Assembly (NCBI GenBank): GCA_035771165.1
Contig: JAWNZC010000280.1
Span: 62,001 to 126,000, forward strand
Length of the DNA: 64,000 bases
Source of the DNA: Paragorgia papillata
Lineage: Eukaryota > Cnidaria > Anthozoa > Scleralcyonacea > Coralliidae
Reading direction: 5' to 3'
Shown here piece after piece: positions 63,063 through 64,000 of the stretch. Made by a program: the position numbers and the translations under genes. The notes below the pieces were generated by a model that saw only the letters and a list, made by a program, of their open reading frames with translations, did no database searches and was not told the origin of the DNA. Every line of letters starts with the position of its first letter. Positions within the stretch are counted from its first letter, which is position 1.

Positions 63063-63629
63063 TATAAAACATATTGAAAGAAAGCATCGCGTAAAGAAAG
63101 ATGGAAATGTCACGTATAATGATCTAAAGCTAATGAGCGCACAATAGGCCGTCGGCCGTAAGCTGAAATCTATCACTTGTGTAGCACAAGAGACCTGTCA
63201 ACCTGTGTGGCATCTAACACAGTGGATGAATCGCTACTGATTCGTCTCAAAGCGAAAAGTCATTCCGTTCGTAACTTCGCGGTTAATCTTGTGCGGGAAA
63301 TGTTCGAACCGGATGAACTGATATCCACGAATGTATCAGGTACGTGTATGATAATAAAATAAATTATCCTCATACTGTGCCAGAAATTAGCAACTGCTAG
63401 ATCTAAGATTCTCGAAGTCAGTGGTTGGCTGGATAGTAGAAAATATCATTTTTCATTCAACTGATAGGGTTATCCAGTATAAATAGCCAACAGCGCAAGC
63501 CATTATAAAACATATTGAAAGAAAGCATCGCGTAAAGAAAGATGGAAATGTCACGTATAATGATCTAAAGCTAATGAGCGCACAATAGGCCGTCGGCCGT
63601 AAGCTGAAATCTATCACTTGTGTAGCACA
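63063..63629 (+). repeat. direct repeat of 127 bp in BEN region
   Basis: 63063-63189 and 63503-63629 are nearly identical. Both contain ATTATAAAACATATTGAAAG, GATGGAAATGTCACGTATAA and GGCCGTCGGCCGTAAGCTG. In one frame they read IIKHIERKHRVKKDGNVTY, NDLKLMSAQ, stop. Parts recur at 62407 and 59645. Confidence 0.85.
63190..63343 (+). CDS. BEN domain exon, N-terminal half
   Basis: After an acceptor (CACTTGTGTAG) the frame reads RDLSTCVASNTVDESLLIRL, KAKSHSVRNFAVNLVREMFE and PDELISTNVSG, to a donor TCAG|GTACGT in phase 1. The N-F-A-x-x-L-V-R-x-[LM]-F-x-[PE]-x-E-L...N-V-S-G pattern is the first half of a BEN domain. Phase and sequence would join exactly to a GTRNKQQLDP exon like that at 62299, but that copy lies upstream; a matching exon right of the window is expected. 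A second, truncated copy of the upstream flank lies at 63503-63629. Confidence 0.7.
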
Positions 63630-64000
63630 TCGTTGGAACTATTTTTCACTGTGAATTCAGTGCATGTTTAATTTATTTTGTATTTTTTTCTTGTGTACAG
63701 TGGGTTATCATTCATTTTGATTAGTTTAGTTCTTTTGTTTAATTATTTACTCGTATGTGTATTTCATTTATTATTTATTCATTTATAGTTCACCAACTTA
63801 AGTTCAGTCTTTGAAAAAATGGATCTTCAATGTGGCGTTTTCCCCTGGCAGATGGCAAGCTATTGGTTTTTTTTACTAGAGTTATATATTCCATTCTATT
63901 GTATATGTTCATTCTTCAGAATTGGCTTTAGAATTAATTAAATCGTGCATGGTATTAAAAAGCTTGTTCATCAACTAGTTCAGTGTTAGCACAAACGGAT
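63630..64000. other. right edge, nothing recognised
   Basis: AT-rich sequence without an exon or repeat that I can name. Confidence 0.5.

Overview
This is animal genomic DNA, AT-rich and crowded with repeats. It has split genes with GT-AG introns, long AT microsatellites, and decayed copies of hAT, KDZ-like, Penelope-like (PLE), LINE and MITE elements. An LDL-receptor-type gene and a CIDE-N domain gene place it in Metazoa. The mix of EN-containing PLEs, KDZ-like and DUF3504-like fragments and palindromic MITEs suits a cnidarian best, but that is inference.

Layout. 0.36-1.2 kb: remains of a plus-strand KDZ-like transposase gene. 2.7-36.5 kb: the 5' half of one minus-strand LDLR/VLDLR-type receptor gene. 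It has a signal-peptide exon, eight LDL-A exons and two EGF-like exons, every intron in phase 1; the YWTD propeller and membrane exons must lie left of the window. Its introns hold most of the repeats: a 20-bp satellite (27.6-29.7 kb), two copies of a multi-arm palindromic element (9.0-11.3 and 24.7-26.3 kb), a long foldback element (18.4-20.7 kb), a composite element with a RecQ-like fragment (6.7-9.0 kb), hAT relics, and PLE endonuclease fragments with hammerhead ribozyme-like motifs. Intron 1 also contains a complete two-exon CIDE-N gene on the same strand (34.5-35.9 kb), which itself encloses an orphan DUF3504/Crypton-like exon with a TATA box.

37-50 kb: intergenic DNA with a LINE relic, a full-length hAT transposon with an intact 933-codon ORF, perfect 8-bp target duplications and an older palindromic MITE as its target (40.0-43.7 kb), two non-autonomous hAT elements, and a PLE-derived inverted element. 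49.9-50.2 and 53.1-54.6 kb: short spliced exons of unknown function. 56.1-57.6 kb: a 440-bp tandem repeat with tRNA-like segments. 57.9-63.6 kb: a patchwork of duplicated exons, including both halves of a BEN domain, broken by a 5'-truncated PLE with a GIY-YIG endonuclease and by an inverted LINE end.

The strongest non-standard signal is a set of three hammerhead-type motifs (11.62 kb plus, 17.96 kb minus, 22.17 kb minus). The two clean copies share one sequence and a full core. The third differs in stem sequence but keeps the pairing, although its CUGANGA box carries an insertion. Two of the three lie just 3' of PLE GIY-YIG coding sequence.
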